Source: an uncultured Alphaproteobacteria bacterium (GTDB taxonomy: Bacteria; Pseudomonadota; Alphaproteobacteria; HIMB59; GCA-002718135). Taken from it: a stretch of DNA of 46,382 bases. Each line of letters opens with the position of its first letter. Position 1 is the stretch's first letter. The stretch is from the NCBI GenBank assembly GCA_902630465.1, contig CACOVJ010000007.1, positions 1 to 46,382 of the forward strand, given 5' to 3'. The position numbers and the translations under genes were made by a program. Below are positions 35,960 through 45,980 of the stretch, in pieces. The notes under the pieces are model-generated. The model was not told the DNA's origin. It saw only the letters and a program-made list of their open reading frames with translations, and searched no databases.

Positions 35960-36693
35960 TTTACTATACTAGCATTATAAATATTTTTAAATTTAGAATT
36001 TGATTTAAATAAGATTGAGCCATCATAATTCAAATCATATAAGATTCCCTCTTTAATATTATTATTATCTAACTTTAGCTTGATATTATCTTTTAAGAAT
36101 TTTAATCTTGATTTATACTTTTTCATTATAATATCAGAACGATTTTTTAAAAGATTTAAATTTAATAAGTATTCTTCCATTAAATTATATGCAAATGTTA
36201 TATTATTAATATTCACATTATATTCATTGACATATGTTGTTTCATAATCATTAACATCTGGAGATGAAATAATATTTATTCCAAAACCTGTATTTATTAA
36301 CATTTGATTATTCTTGTTGTAAATTTCTGATATGATTCCACATATTTTTTTATCATTAATTATAATATCGTTAGGCCATTTTATTTTTGTCTCAACTTTG
36401 CAAATTTTTTCTATAACTTCACAAATTATATTTGAAGTATAAGCAGTGTTAAAAAAATGATTTTTTATATCTAATATATTTTTTAATAGTAATGAAATAT
36501 ATATATTTCCTTTTGGACTTATCCATTTTGTACCCCTTCTTCCAATTCCTTGATTTTGCTTATTTGCCATTAAACAAATATTATTTTCAGATGATAAATT
36601 TTTAATTTTTGACATAGTAGAATCAACTTCATTGAGAAAATAAAAATCAAATTTATTTTTTTTTAATAAAGACTTGATACGCTCTAAAGTCAT
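35956..36693 (-). CDS. birA: Biotin-[acetyl-CoA-carboxylase] ligase, monofunctional
   Basis: Attaches biotin to the BCCP subunit of acetyl-CoA carboxylase. The 245 residues contain only the catalytic and small C-terminal domains, without the DNA-binding N-terminal domain of E. coli BirA, so it cannot act as the biotin repressor. Visible are FYFLNEVDSTMS, KQNQGIGRRGTKWISPKGNIY (the biotinyl-AMP loop, split here by an Ile) and IKWPNDIIINDKKICGIISE. It starts three bases after nuoN and overlaps coaX by ATGA. Confidence 0.94.
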   Translation of the reverse strand: MTLERIKSLLKKNKFDFYFLNEVDSTMSKIKNLSSENNICLMANKQNQGIGRRGTKWISPKGNIYISLLLKNILDIKNHFFNTAYTSNIICEVIEKICKVETKIKWPNDIIINDKKICGIISEIYNKNNQMLINTGFGINIISSPDVNDYETTYVNEYNVNINNITFAYNLMEEYLLNLNLLKNRSDIIMKKYKSRLKFLKDNIKLKLDNNNIKEGILYDLNYDGSILFKSNSKFKNIYNASIVK

Positions 36694-36696
36694 AAC

Positions 36697-38145
36697 TTAT
36701 ATTTTCAAATTTGCTGATATATTTACTAAAATTGATGGATAAAAAATAAAACATACAATTAAAAATAAAGTAATTGTTAGAATTATTTTAGATTGAAAAG
36801 AAATTTTAAAATTTGGTTTTTTATCTTCAATGTTTTCATCAAAAAACATAACTTTTATAATTTTGAGATAATAAAAAGCAGATATTACACTTGCTATTAC
36901 TCCTAATATAGAAAGAACATATAACTCTTGTTTTATTGCAGCTATAAATACATAAAATTTACCAAAAAAACCTATGAAGGGAGGAATTCCAGCCATTGAA
37001 AGCATTATAATTGCTATTGAAAGACTAACTATTGGATTGGATCTACTTAGTCCTCTTAAATCATTAATCTCAACTAAATATTCATTTTTAATTTTGATAG
37101 ATAATATGATTGCAAATATTGCTACATTCATAATCATGTAAGAAAACATATAAATTGACACTGCTTTAATACCATCATTATTTGCTGCAACTAATGCTAT
37201 TAAAATATATCCAACATGGCCAATAGAGCTGTAAGCAAGAAGTCTTTTAATATTGGATTGGGCGATAGCTGCAATTCCACCTAAAAACATTGAAGCTATT
37301 GATAAAAAAGTAATTATTTGAGACCATTCAGAATAAGAATGCTCAAAAGGAATAAGACAAAATCTGTAAATCAATGCAACAGCTGCAATCTTAGGAACTA
37401 TTGCAAAAAAAGCTGTTATTGAATTTGGTGCTCCCTCATATACATCTGGTGTCCACATATGAAATGGCACTGCGGAAACTTTAAAAGCCAGTCCAACAAG
37501 AACAAAAACTAATCCAAAAATAAGTCCTAAATTGAGATTATCATAATTCGAAATAACCATATTAATACTATTAAAATCCATTGATCCTGTAAAACCATAA
37601 ACTAAAGACATTCCATATAAGAGGATACCTGAAGATAATGCTCCTAAAATAAAATATTTAACACCTGACTCTGCAGATGAATGTGAGTCTCTTTTGATTG
37701 CTGCTGCTACATACAGAGCTAAGCTTTGTAATTCTATTGCCAAATACATTGACATTAAATTGTTTGCTGAAATCATCAGCATCATACCTAAAGTGGAAAA
37801 TAAAAGGAGGATAGGTATTTCAAAATTTTTAAGTTTCATTGATAAAAAATATTCTTTTGAAATCAAAATACTTGATATCGATCCCATAAGAACTAAAAAT
37901 TTAAAAAAATTTATAAATGATGAGTTACTAAATAAATTTTGATAATTAGCAAAATCTGTTTCATAATCTAAATATACGAGTAATGCAGTTGTTAATAAAA
38001 TTAAAACTGCAAAATTAGAAGTTTTTCTAAAAGCATTTTTTTTTATATAAAGACCAAATATTAAACAGACAAAAGATAATATTGCTAAATATATTTCCGG
38101 TAATAGTAAAACTTTAAAAATGCTATCTAACATTTGCCAACTCAT
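36697..38145 (-). CDS. nuoN: NADH-quinone oxidoreductase subunit N
   Basis: Antiporter-like membrane subunit of complex I that takes part in proton pumping. The 482 residues contain about 14 transmembrane helices. Conserved parts are MYLAIELQSLALYVAAA (helix 5, with the key Glu), KYFILGALSSGILLYGMSL, FKVSAVPFHMWTPDVYEGAP (broken helix 7 with Lys) and RLLAYSSIGHVGYIL. The ATG at 38145 overlaps nuoM by 23 bases; an internal ATG at 38133 is an alternative. It is the last nuo gene in the order F-G-H-I-J-K-L-M-N. Confidence 0.96.
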   Translation of the reverse strand: MSWQMLDSIFKVLLLPEIYLAILSFVCLIFGLYIKKNAFRKTSNFAVLILLTTALLVYLDYETDFANYQNLFSNSSFINFFKFLVLMGSISSILISKEYFLSMKLKNFEIPILLLFSTLGMMLMISANNLMSMYLAIELQSLALYVAAAIKRDSHSSAESGVKYFILGALSSGILLYGMSLVYGFTGSMDFNSINMVISNYDNLNLGLIFGLVFVLVGLAFKVSAVPFHMWTPDVYEGAPNSITAFFAIVPKIAAVALIYRFCLIPFEHSYSEWSQIITFLSIASMFLGGIAAIAQSNIKRLLAYSSIGHVGYILIALVAANNDGIKAVSIYMFSYMIMNVAIFAIILSIKIKNEYLVEINDLRGLSRSNPIVSLSIAIIMLSMAGIPPFIGFFGKFYVFIAAIKQELYVLSILGVIASVISAFYYLKIIKVMFFDENIEDKKPNFKISFQSKIILTITLFLIVCFIFYPSILVNISANLKI

Positions 38146-39607
38146 AATTGGTAATGATTAACTCAAGAGATAACCTCATCGGATCAAGAAAAATATTTGG
38201 AAAAACTCCCATTATGATTACTGATATAGCAAGGGGAATAAGAATTAATTTTTCTCTAGTATTAATATCAATAATTTCAGAAAGTTTTACATTAGTAATT
38301 TCTCCAAAAATTATTCTTTTATATAGATATAACATGTAAACAGCTGACAAAATTATTCCGAATGCAGCTCCAATTACAACATAGCTTGAAAATTTAAATG
38401 CTCCAATAATTACAAGAAATTCACCTACAAAACCACTAGTGCCTGGTAAACCCACAGACCCAAGCATGAAAATCATAAACACTGTTGCATATAATGGCAT
38501 TCTTTTAACAAGACCGCCATAAAAGCTAATTTCTCTAGTATGCATTCGATCATATATTACTCCAACACATAAAAATAGAGCCGCTGATACTATCCCGTGA
38601 CTAATCATTTGCATCATAGCTCCTTCTAAGCCTTGCTGGTTTACTAAAAAAATTCCAATAGTGACAATCCCCATATGCGCTACTGACGAATATGCTATTA
38701 ATTTTTTAATATCAGTTTGAGCTAGTGCAACTAGGGAAGTATAGATTATTGCAATTATACTGAGTGCCATAATAAGTGGAATGAAATAATCTGTTGCTTC
38801 TGGAAGCATTCCAATTGAAAAACGTATGAAACCATAACCTCCCATTTTTAAAAGCACACCTGCCAAGATTACTGAACCAGCAGTGGGTGCCTCAACATGA
38901 GCATCAGGTAACCATGTATGAAAAGGCCACATTGGTATTTTTACCGCAAAAGATGCAAAAAAGGCTAACCATAAAAATATTTGAGTATCAAATGAAAAAA
39001 AATTTCCTTGAAGGGCTTCTATACTCATTGACTCGGTATTCCTGTACATAACTATGATTGCAATTAACATGAGAACTGAACCAAGAAGTGTGTAAAGAAA
39101 AAATTTAAATGAAGCGTATATTCTTCTTTGGCCTCCCCATATTCCAATTATTAAATACATTGGAATTAATACAGCTTCAAAAAAAATATAAAATAAAAGT
39201 ATGTCTACAGAAGCAAACATACCTATCATAACAGTTTCTAAAAATAAAAATGCAAGCATATATTCTTTTATTCTTTTCTTAACGTTGCTCCAACTTGCAA
39301 GTATGCAAATTGGTGTTAGAAAAGTGCTCAACAAAATCATAAACAATGAAACGCCATCAACTCCTATATGATAATAAAAATTAAAATCATCAAACCATCT
39401 AAATTTTTCTTCAAATTGATATGATGGGTTTAAGTAATCAAATTGAAACCATAATGTTAAACTAAGTATAAACGTGCCAATAGATGTCAAAAGAGCAGAC
39501 CATTTAATATTATTTGAAGTTACATCATCTTCCTTTATAAAAAGAATAATGATACTTCCAATTAATGGAAGAAAAATTATTACTGAAAGTAATGGCCAGT
39601 TAATCAT
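38123..39607 (-). CDS. nuoM: NADH-quinone oxidoreductase subunit M
   Basis: Second antiporter-like proton-pumping subunit. The 494 residues contain about 14 helices. Landmarks are YYHIGVDGVSLFMILLSTFL, FIFFEAVLIPMYLIIGIWGG (helix 5 Glu), FAVKIPMWPFHTWLPDAHVEAPTAGS, KLIAYSSVAHMGIVTIG and GFVGEFLVI near the C-terminus. The ATG at 39607 directly follows the nuoL stop without a gap. All family hallmarks are present; nothing unusual. Confidence 0.97.
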   Translation of the reverse strand: MINWPLLSVIIFLPLIGSIIILFIKEDDVTSNNIKWSALLTSIGTFILSLTLWFQFDYLNPSYQFEEKFRWFDDFNFYYHIGVDGVSLFMILLSTFLTPICILASWSNVKKRIKEYMLAFLFLETVMIGMFASVDILLFYIFFEAVLIPMYLIIGIWGGQRRIYASFKFFLYTLLGSVLMLIAIIVMYRNTESMSIEALQGNFFSFDTQIFLWLAFFASFAVKIPMWPFHTWLPDAHVEAPTAGSVILAGVLLKMGGYGFIRFSIGMLPEATDYFIPLIMALSIIAIIYTSLVALAQTDIKKLIAYSSVAHMGIVTIGIFLVNQQGLEGAMMQMISHGIVSAALFLCVGVIYDRMHTREISFYGGLVKRMPLYATVFMIFMLGSVGLPGTSGFVGEFLVIIGAFKFSSYVVIGAAFGIILSAVYMLYLYKRIIFGEITNVKLSEIIDINTREKLILIPLAISVIIMGVFPNIFLDPMRLSLELIITNYELANVR

Positions 39608-41515
39608 TTAGTAATAAATAAACCAAGTAAGAATTATTACTAATCCACCAAGCATTGCAAACGCATAATGGAATAAATAACCGGATTGGAACATACTTAT
39701 ATAAATTGAAGATTTTGCTATAAGCCAAGAAACTCCATTAGGGCCCCAGCCATCTATAGTTTTTTCATCTCCTCTTTTCCAAAAAAAATTGGCTATATTA
39801 AAAAAGGTATTAACAAATAAACTTTGATACAGTTCATCAACATACCATTTATTTTTGGAAATAGAATACAATGGGTCTAAATTATAACTTATGTTTCTCG
39901 CTCTTTGTTTATTGTTTGAGTAAATGAATACACAAGTAAAAATTCCAAAAGCTACAGCAAGTTTAGATATTAAAGATTGAGTGAAGGGTAAATATTTATG
40001 CGAACTATAAGATAATACTAATGCGCCGTCCCAGAATTCTTTTTTGTAATAACCGATAAAATAATCTGCAAAAATTATGCCAGAAAATATTGAGCCAACT
40101 GCTAAAATAAACAATGGAATTGTCATTACCATAGGTGACTCATGAGCATGTTCATATATTTTAACTTCGGATCTATTTTCGCCATGAAATGTTAAGAATA
40201 ACAATCTCCATGAATAAAAAGCTGTAAGTAAAGCTGTTACAATTCCAACAATATATGCAAAGTATGCAATGCTGTTTGATGTATAATAAGCATTTTCTAA
40301 AATACTTTCTTTTGAATAATAACCAGATAAGTATGGGAAACCAATTATTGCAAGAGATCCAATCCACATCATAGTTGCAGTAAATGGAATTTTTTTATAA
40401 AGCCCTCCCATCTTTGTCATATCTTGCTCATGATGCATTGCATGAATTACCGATCCAGCAGATAAGAATAACAATGCTTTAAAAAAAGCATGAGTAGTTA
40501 AATGAAATATTGATGCATTGTATGCTCCAACACCTGCTGCAAAAAACATATAGCCTAGCTGACTGCATGTGGAATAAGCTATTACTCTTTTGATATCATT
40601 TTGTGTTAAAGCTATAGACGCAGCAAATATTGCAGTAGCTGCACCAACAAAAGTAATAAACAGATTTGTTATTGTAGCAAATTCGTATAATGGGCTCATT
40701 CTAGCTACTAAAAAAACACCAGCAGTTACCATTGTTGCCGCATGAATCAATGCAGAAACTGGTGTTGGGCCTTCCATTGCGTCAGGCAACCAAGTATGTA
40801 AACCAAGTTGAGCTGACTTACCCATTGCTCCAATAAATAATAAAAAACATAGTAGATCTAAAGTAGGAAAATCAATTGAAAGGAATGTGATTTGATGATC
40901 TTTAAATGTGTCGACTTGTTCAAAAATAGTGTCAAAGCTAATTGAACCAAACACAAAAAATATACCTGCTATACCAATAGCATAACCAAAATCACCAACT
41001 CTATTTACTACAAAAGCTTTAATTGCGGCTTTATTAGCAGTTTCTTTGTGATACCAAAAACCGATTAATAAGTAAGATGCTAAACCAACACCTTCCCATC
41101 CAAAAAACATTTGTAATAAGTTATTACTAGAAACTAATACAAGCATGAAAAATGTAAACAAACTTAAATATCCCATGAAACGAACTTTTGAGGGATCTTC
41201 TTTCATATAACCAATAGAGTATAAATGAACACAAGCAGAAACAGTTGTAACAACAATAAACATAACTGCTGTAAGCGTATCTAGTCTAATTGACCAATCA
41301 ACAATAAAAGATCCAGAGGTAATCCAATTTAAAATATAAATAATTTGTGTTTCTTTACTTCCTAGATATTGAATAAAAATTACCCATGAAAATATTGCGC
41401 ATATAAACAATATCGCTGTTGAAGTAATTTGAAAAACTCTGAAATTAAAATGTTTTCCAAATAAAAAACAAAAAAGAAAACTAATGAAAGGAAGAAAAAT
41501 GATCGAAATAGCCAT
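39608..41515 (-). CDS. nuoL: NADH-quinone oxidoreductase subunit L
   Basis: Distal antiporter-like subunit of complex I with the long lateral helix. At 635 residues it is full length, with about 16 helices. SIRLDTLTAVMFIVVTTVSA and FFGWEGVGLASYLLIGFWYH (helix 5 Glu) are present, as are AQLGLHTWLPDAMEGPTPVSAL (helix 7 Lys region), KRVIAYSTCSQLGYMFFA and the C-terminal stretch after FNIANFFWKRGDEKTIDG that forms the lateral helix and last anchor. It lies one base after nuoK and abuts nuoM. Confidence 0.97.
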   Translation of the reverse strand: MAISIIFLPFISFLFCFLFGKHFNFRVFQITSTAILFICAIFSWVIFIQYLGSKETQIIYILNWITSGSFIVDWSIRLDTLTAVMFIVVTTVSACVHLYSIGYMKEDPSKVRFMGYLSLFTFFMLVLVSSNNLLQMFFGWEGVGLASYLLIGFWYHKETANKAAIKAFVVNRVGDFGYAIGIAGIFFVFGSISFDTIFEQVDTFKDHQITFLSIDFPTLDLLCFLLFIGAMGKSAQLGLHTWLPDAMEGPTPVSALIHAATMVTAGVFLVARMSPLYEFATITNLFITFVGAATAIFAASIALTQNDIKRVIAYSTCSQLGYMFFAAGVGAYNASIFHLTTHAFFKALLFLSAGSVIHAMHHEQDMTKMGGLYKKIPFTATMMWIGSLAIIGFPYLSGYYSKESILENAYYTSNSIAYFAYIVGIVTALLTAFYSWRLLFLTFHGENRSEVKIYEHAHESPMVMTIPLFILAVGSIFSGIIFADYFIGYYKKEFWDGALVLSYSSHKYLPFTQSLISKLAVAFGIFTCVFIYSNNKQRARNISYNLDPLYSISKNKWYVDELYQSLFVNTFFNIANFFWKRGDEKTIDGWGPNGVSWLIAKSSIYISMFQSGYLFHYAFAMLGGLVIILTWFIYY

Positions 41516-41516
41516 A

Positions 41517-41822
41517 TTATCCTTTTAGCTTATTGATTTTATTAACTTCGATTGATCCTAGATTTCTAAAAAAAACCACTAATATTGCCAATCCAATTGC
41601 TGCTTCAGCCGCAGCAACAGTTAATGTCAACATTGCAAATATTTGACCAGATATATCATTAATAAAAGAAGAAAAAGCAATAAAATTAATGTTAACAGAT
41701 AATAAAATAAGTTCAATTGACATTAAAATGATTATTAAATTTTTCTTATTTAAAAAAATACCAAGTACACCTAATGTAAAAATAATTGCACCTAAAAAAA
41801 GATAGTGTTCAAGAAAAATCAT
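41517..41822 (-). CDS. nuoK: NADH-quinone oxidoreductase subunit K
   Basis: Small three-helix membrane subunit of complex I. It has 101 residues, with helices at about 5-22, 28-48 and 62-88. Glu37 ([14 protein letters not shown]) and Glu73 ([14 protein letters not shown]) are the two buried acidic residues of the proton path. ATG at 41822 directly follows the nuoJ stop with no gap, and the stop is one base from nuoL. Confidence 0.97.
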   Translation of the reverse strand: MIFLEHYLFLGAIIFTLGVLGIFLNKKNLIIILMSIELILLSVNINFIAFSSFINDISGQIFAMLTLTVAAAEAAIGLAILVVFFRNLGSIEVNKINKLKG

Positions 41823-42437
41823 TTATTGAATTCCTTCACCTAATTTTACTTTTTTCTTATCAATTGCATTTAAAGCATCAACTGAATTTTGATTATCAAT
41901 ATTCTGTCTTTTTACACCACCTTTGTCTCTAAGAGTAAGAGTTATCGAACCTATCATTGCAACTAACAAAATTATTCCACATATTTGAAATAAATAAAAA
42001 TATTTAGTATAAAGGATTTCACCAATCATTTTTGTATTTTCTATGTCATAGATTCTTGGTTCTAGAGGCATTTTTGTGCTATTAATATTTGATGAGATAT
42101 CTGTTAGAAATAGAATGCCTAATTCAATAACAAGCACTATTCCAAGTAAAGCTCCAAATGGCAAGTATTGAAGGAAACCTTCTCTTAATTTTATATAATT
42201 TATATCTAACATCATCACAACAAAAAGGAAAAGAACTGCAACTGCTCCTACATAAACAACAACTAGTATCATTGCTAAAAATTCAGCTCCTAATAATACG
42301 AAAAGTCCAGAAGCGTTTACAAAACTAAGTATTAAAAATAATACTGAATGAACTGGATTTTTTGCACTAATTACCATTAAAGCAGAAAGAACTGCAACTG
42401 ATGAAAATAAGTAAAAAGTAAGTGAATATAATATCAT
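41823..42437 (-). CDS. nuoJ: NADH-quinone oxidoreductase subunit J
   Basis: Five-helix membrane subunit of complex I. It has 204 residues, with NPVHSVLFLILSFVNASGLFVLLGAEFLA in helices 2-3 (the family core with its pi-bulge region in VVYVGAVAVLFLFVVMML). The C-terminal soluble tail (about 170-204) is hydrophilic and poorly conserved. ATG at 42437 follows nuoI by two bases. Confidence 0.96.
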   Translation of the reverse strand: MILYSLTFYLFSSVAVLSALMVISAKNPVHSVLFLILSFVNASGLFVLLGAEFLAMILVVVYVGAVAVLFLFVVMMLDINYIKLREGFLQYLPFGALLGIVLVIELGILFLTDISSNINSTKMPLEPRIYDIENTKMIGEILYTKYFYLFQICGIILLVAMIGSITLTLRDKGGVKRQNIDNQNSVDALNAIDKKKVKLGEGIQ

Positions 42438-42439
42438 AT

Positions 42440-42919
42440 TTATCTGTAATCTCTATCCAGATATATATTTTGGGCAATTTCTTGCTCCCATCTATCACCA
42501 TTTTCTAAAAGTTTATTTTTGTTATAGATTAATTCTTCTCTTGTCTCTGTAGCAAACTCAAAATTTGGACCTTCAACAATAGCATCAACTGGGCAAGACT
42601 CCTGACAGAGTCCACAATAAATACATTTAGTCATGTCAATATCATACCTTGTTGTTCGTCTACTTCCGTCATCTCTTGGCTCAGCTTCAATTGTTATTGC
42701 TTGAGCAGGACAAACTGCTTCACATAGTTTACATGCAATACACCTTTCTTCACCACTTGGATATCTCCTTAAGGCATGCTCTCCTCTGAAACGAGGACTA
42801 AGTGGGCCTTTTTCATGCGGATAATTGATTGTTACTTTTGCTTTAAATATATATTTAAAAGTTAAATATAGACCTTGTAAAAGTTCAAAGAGCGTAAATG
42901 ATTTAATTATTTTATACAT
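42440..42919 (-). CDS. nuoI: NADH-quinone oxidoreductase subunit I (8Fe ferredoxin-like)
   Basis: Hydrophilic subunit that carries iron-sulfur clusters N6a and N6b to the quinone site. The 159 residues hold two CxxCxxCxxxCP motifs: Cys60, 63, 66, 70 in [16 protein letters not shown] and Cys99, 102, 105, 109 in [16 protein letters not shown]. The [21 protein letters not shown] lead-in and the overall length match mitochondrial-type (alphaproteobacterial) NuoI. It lies eight bases after nuoH and two before nuoJ. Confidence 0.97.
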   Translation of the reverse strand: MYKIIKSFTLFELLQGLYLTFKYIFKAKVTINYPHEKGPLSPRFRGEHALRRYPSGEERCIACKLCEAVCPAQAITIEAEPRDDGSRRTTRYDIDMTKCIYCGLCQESCPVDAIVEGPNFEFATETREELIYNKNKLLENGDRWEQEIAQNIYLDRDYR

Positions 42920-42927
42920 ATTATTTA

Positions 42928-43941
42928 TTATTTAGGCAACATGTCGAAGTAAACTAAAAATCCTGATGTGGCTACTACCCAGAATAATGAAAATGGTAAA
43001 AAAACTTTCCAGCCAAGCCTCATTAATTGATCATATCTGTATCTTGGAAAAGTTCCTCTTACCCATATAAAAAGAAACAATATAAAAATAATTTTAATAG
43101 TAAACCAGATAACACCTGGTATGGCATTAAAGGGAAATATATCAAAAGGAGGAAGCCATCCTCCTAAAAATAAAATTACTGTCATTGAACTCATTAAAAT
43201 CATACTTGCATACTCACCTAAAAAAAATAGGACAAAAGAAGCTGAAGAGTATTCAGTGAAAAAACCAGCAACAAGTGTAGACTCATCTTCTGGAAGGTCA
43301 AATGGTAGTCTATTTGTTTCTGCTAGAGCAGATATAAAAAAAATAATGAACATTGGCAATAAAGGAATTGCAAACCAAACGGTTTCTTGTGCCATTACAA
43401 TTTTAGATAAATTCAATGATCCAACACATAGTAAGACGGTAATAATTACAAAACCTATAGATACTTCATAAGAAACCATTTGTGCAGCTGATCTTAACGC
43501 TCCTAAAAATGGGTATTGAGAATTACTAGCCCAGCCTGCCATAATTATTCCGTAGACGCCTAATGATGATACAGCAAAAAGATACATGATCCCAACATTG
43601 ATATCGGAAACTACCCATCCTGGTGCAAACGGAATTACAGCCCAACCAGCTAGACTTAATACCATTGTTATGATTGGCGCTAAAATAAATACAATTTTAT
43701 TTGATCCACTTGGAATTATATTTTCTTTAGTAATTAACTTTAAAGCATCAGCAAAACTTTGCAGGATTCCAAATGGACCAACAATATTTGGACCTCTTCT
43801 TAATTGTATTAAAGCTAAAACTTTTCTTTCAGCATATACCAAAAAAGCGACTGATATTAGTACAGGCACAACTACTGCAAGTATTTGAGCAGTAATAATT
43901 AATCCTGGAAAAATTATATCGTTTAATAAAGAGGTTTTCAT
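42928..43941 (-). CDS. nuoH: NADH-quinone oxidoreductase subunit H
   Basis: Membrane subunit that forms the quinone chamber together with NuoB and NuoD. 337 residues with about eight helices. [24 protein letters not shown] (the key first loop), [48 protein letters not shown] and [22 protein letters not shown] are all present. The ATG at 43941, one base after the nuoG stop, is preferred over a TTG three codons upstream at 43950. Confidence 0.97.
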   Translation of the reverse strand: MKTSLLNDIIFPGLIITAQILAVVVPVLISVAFLVYAERKVLALIQLRRGPNIVGPFGILQSFADALKLITKENIIPSGSNKIVFILAPIITMVLSLAGWAVIPFAPGWVVSDINVGIMYLFAVSSLGVYGIIMAGWASNSQYPFLGALRSAAQMVSYEVSIGFVIITVLLCVGSLNLSKIVMAQETVWFAIPLLPMFIIFFISALAETNRLPFDLPEDESTLVAGFFTEYSSASFVLFFLGEYASMILMSSMTVILFLGGWLPPFDIFPFNAIPGVIWFTIKIIFILFLFIWVRGTFPRYRYDQLMRLGWKVFLPFSLFWVVATSGFLVYFDMLPK

Positions 43942-43942
43942 C

Positions 43943-45721
43943 TTAAGCAACTTTACTCAATATATCTTTTGTACATAGAGCCATTGTTTCGGATGATCTA
44001 GAAATCGAGTCATTCATATAAAAATTTTCAATATTATAGTTAATATTTATATTCTTGATTTTGTGAATTTTACCAAACGAGATTTTATTAATCGGATTGA
44101 TTTCATTTAAATGCGCAAATTGACTAAAACTAGAAATTATTTCCCCTCTTAATTCTGAAAGATTATTAAAATTTAGCTTATTGTTTATAATATCACTCAA
44201 AGCTCTAAATACTTTCCACTCCTCTTTGGCATCTCCCAGTGGATTATGACATTTAGTTGTTTGAAATACTCTACCCTCAATGTTCATATAAGTAGAAGAT
44301 TTTTCTGTATATGCTGGAGTTGGAAGTATAATATCAGCTACTGCAGCTGATCTATCTCCGTTGTGACCCATATAGATTACAAAAGAGTCTTTTAAAATTG
44401 ATACATCAATTTCATCTAGACCCATGAGAAATACAACTGGTTTTTTTTTACTTAAGTATTTTTTTAGCTTTGAATGATAATCAAAATCAAATTCTTTATT
44501 ATAAAATTTGAGTTCTAACGCCCCTACTCTAGATACATCTTGATTTAATATATTTAAAGGATTTACATCTCTATTTTTTTGAATTTTTTTAGCAAGTGAG
44601 GCACAAGATTGAAGGATCATTGATCCATCTGTATTATTTATTGCTGATGTGCCTATAATTATTAGAGGATTTTTAGAGTCTTTTAATATTTTTCCAAAAT
44701 CGCATCTATCATTTAATTTATTTATATGTTCTAGTGAATCAGATAAGTGCATGTAATTGTATGTCAAATCTATTTTAGGGCCTATCAAGCCAATTTTGCA
44801 GTTATTTTCAATGTAAGCTTTTCTTATTCTTGCATTTAATACTGCAGCCTCCCATCTAGGATTAGATCCTATTAATAAAATCGCATCAGCACTTTCAATT
44901 TCCTGAATTGTTGAGTTAAACTTATAGCTGTCAGGAGAATTTTCAATAAACTGAGCATTATCAAATCGACAATCAAAGTAATTTGAACCTAAGTTTTCAT
45001 TAAATTTTTTTGATGCGTATATTGTTTCAATATCAGTAAATTTTCCAGATAGCATAACAGTATTTTTTTGGTCTCTTTTGATTAACTCTTTTTCAATTTT
45101 TGAAATAGCATCATTCCAAGAGGATTTTTGAAGCTTACCGTCTTTCTTTATATATACTGTATCCAATCTCTGTCTAGAAAGACCATCAATTGCAAACCTT
45201 GATTTATCACTTATCCATTCTTCATTCGTTTCCTCATTAATTCTAGGTAAAGCGCGTAAAACTTTTTTACCTCTGGTGTCAATTCTAATACTCGAACCAA
45301 TACCATCAAAAACATCATAGGTTTCTGTTTTATTGAGTTCCCAAGGTCTAGACTTGAAAGCATAAGGTTTACTTGTAAGTGCTCCTACAGGACATAGATC
45401 TATAACATTACCAGAAAGTTCAGAGTCTATTGTCTTTTCTAGGTAAGTTGTTATTTCTGCATTTTCTCCTCTTCCTAATAAACCAATATCATCAACGCCA
45501 GCAACCTCAGTAGAAAATCTCACACATCTTGTGCAATGTATACATCTTGTCATTATGGTCTTAACAAGTGGGCCCATATTTTTATTTTGGACAGCTCTTT
45601 TATTTTCTTCATATCTAGTTTTATCAAAACCATAATACATTGCTTGGTCCTGCAAATCACATTCACCACCCTGATCGCATATTGGACAATCTAAAGGGTG
45701 ATTAATTAATAAAAACTCCAT
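43943..45721 (-). CDS. nuoG: NADH-quinone oxidoreductase subunit G, main part after a frameshift
   Basis: Largest hydrophilic complex I subunit, bearing several iron-sulfur clusters. This 592-residue frame lacks the N-terminal ferredoxin domain, which lies in another frame just upstream (45756-45980). It has the His/Cys motif [19 protein letters not shown] (cluster N3/N4 region), [12 protein letters not shown] with [10 protein letters not shown], and the molybdopterin-oxidoreductase-like domain (about 140-500) lacking a cofactor. The first ATG (45721) is internal to the family alignment: the frame continues upstream in homologous sequence ([13 protein letters not shown]) to about 45763. It is therefore the rest of a broken nuoG, not a separate gene. 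It ends two bases before nuoH. Confidence 0.92.
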   Translation of the reverse strand: MEFLLINHPLDCPICDQGGECDLQDQAMYYGFDKTRYEENKRAVQNKNMGPLVKTIMTRCIHCTRCVRFSTEVAGVDDIGLLGRGENAEITTYLEKTIDSELSGNVIDLCPVGALTSKPYAFKSRPWELNKTETYDVFDGIGSSIRIDTRGKKVLRALPRINEETNEEWISDKSRFAIDGLSRQRLDTVYIKKDGKLQKSSWNDAISKIEKELIKRDQKNTVMLSGKFTDIETIYASKKFNENLGSNYFDCRFDNAQFIENSPDSYKFNSTIQEIESADAILLIGSNPRWEAAVLNARIRKAYIENNCKIGLIGPKIDLTYNYMHLSDSLEHINKLNDRCDFGKILKDSKNPLIIIGTSAINNTDGSMILQSCASLAKKIQKNRDVNPLNILNQDVSRVGALELKFYNKEFDFDYHSKLKKYLSKKKPVVFLMGLDEIDVSILKDSFVIYMGHNGDRSAAVADIILPTPAYTEKSSTYMNIEGRVFQTTKCHNPLGDAKEEWKVFRALSDIINNKLNFNNLSELRGEIISSFSQFAHLNEINPINKISFGKIHKIKNININYNIENFYMNDSISRSSETMALCTKDILSKVA

Positions 45722-45755
45722 GACGCCTTTTCGGGCTTTCTTAACAACATCGGAA

Positions 45756-45980
45756 TTAGTTTTTAATTACCATTCCATCAGCTGCTGGCATAGCGCAAGA
45801 AGCAATTGGTTTTGGAGCTTTTTCCATTTCAACTAAACACATTCTGCAATTTCCTGCTATTGAAAGTTTTTCATGATAACAAAATCTAGGAATTTCAGAC
45901 CCTGCTTGCTCACAAGCTTGCATAACGGTCATCCCATTTTCAAATTCAATTTCCTGGTTATCAATAGTAATTTTTGGCAT
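45756..45980 (-). CDS. nuoG: NuoG N-terminal [2Fe-2S] ferredoxin domain, separated by a frameshift
   Basis: 74 residues: a beta-grasp ferredoxin domain with all four ligands of cluster N1b, Cys33 in RFCYHEKL, Cys44 and Cys47 in [10 protein letters not shown], and Cys61 in [10 protein letters not shown]. The ATG shares one base with the nuoF stop (TAATG). The frame runs into TAA after GMVIKN. Removing one A from the A5 run at 45764-45760 restores [20 protein letters not shown], exactly the expected family sequence, and joins it to the main part. A sequence error or a recent mutation is the likely cause. Confidence 0.9.
   Translation of the reverse strand: MPKITIDNQEIEFENGMTVMQACEQAGSEIPRFCYHEKLSIAGNCRMCLVEMEKAPKPIASCAMPAADGMVIKN
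45760..45764 (-). other. Frameshift site in nuoG (A5 run)
   Basis: On the minus strand ATT is followed by five A then CTAATTCC. With four A the reading is ATT AAA ACT AAT TCC, which continues in frame through the conserved [10 protein letters not shown] segment. With five A it reads ATT AAA AAC TAA and stops. The extra base is seen directly; whether it is real, an assembly error or bypassed by slippage cannot be decided here. Confidence 0.88.

Noticed and set aside
43121-43888. Two plus-strand frames (about 100-116 codons) inside nuoH
   Set aside because: Antisense to conserved membrane helices; no start context and no family resemblance.
45756-45980. Independent small ferredoxin gene upstream of nuoG
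   Set aside because: The sequence is the N-terminal domain of NuoG, and conserved NuoG sequence continues one frame over directly after it.
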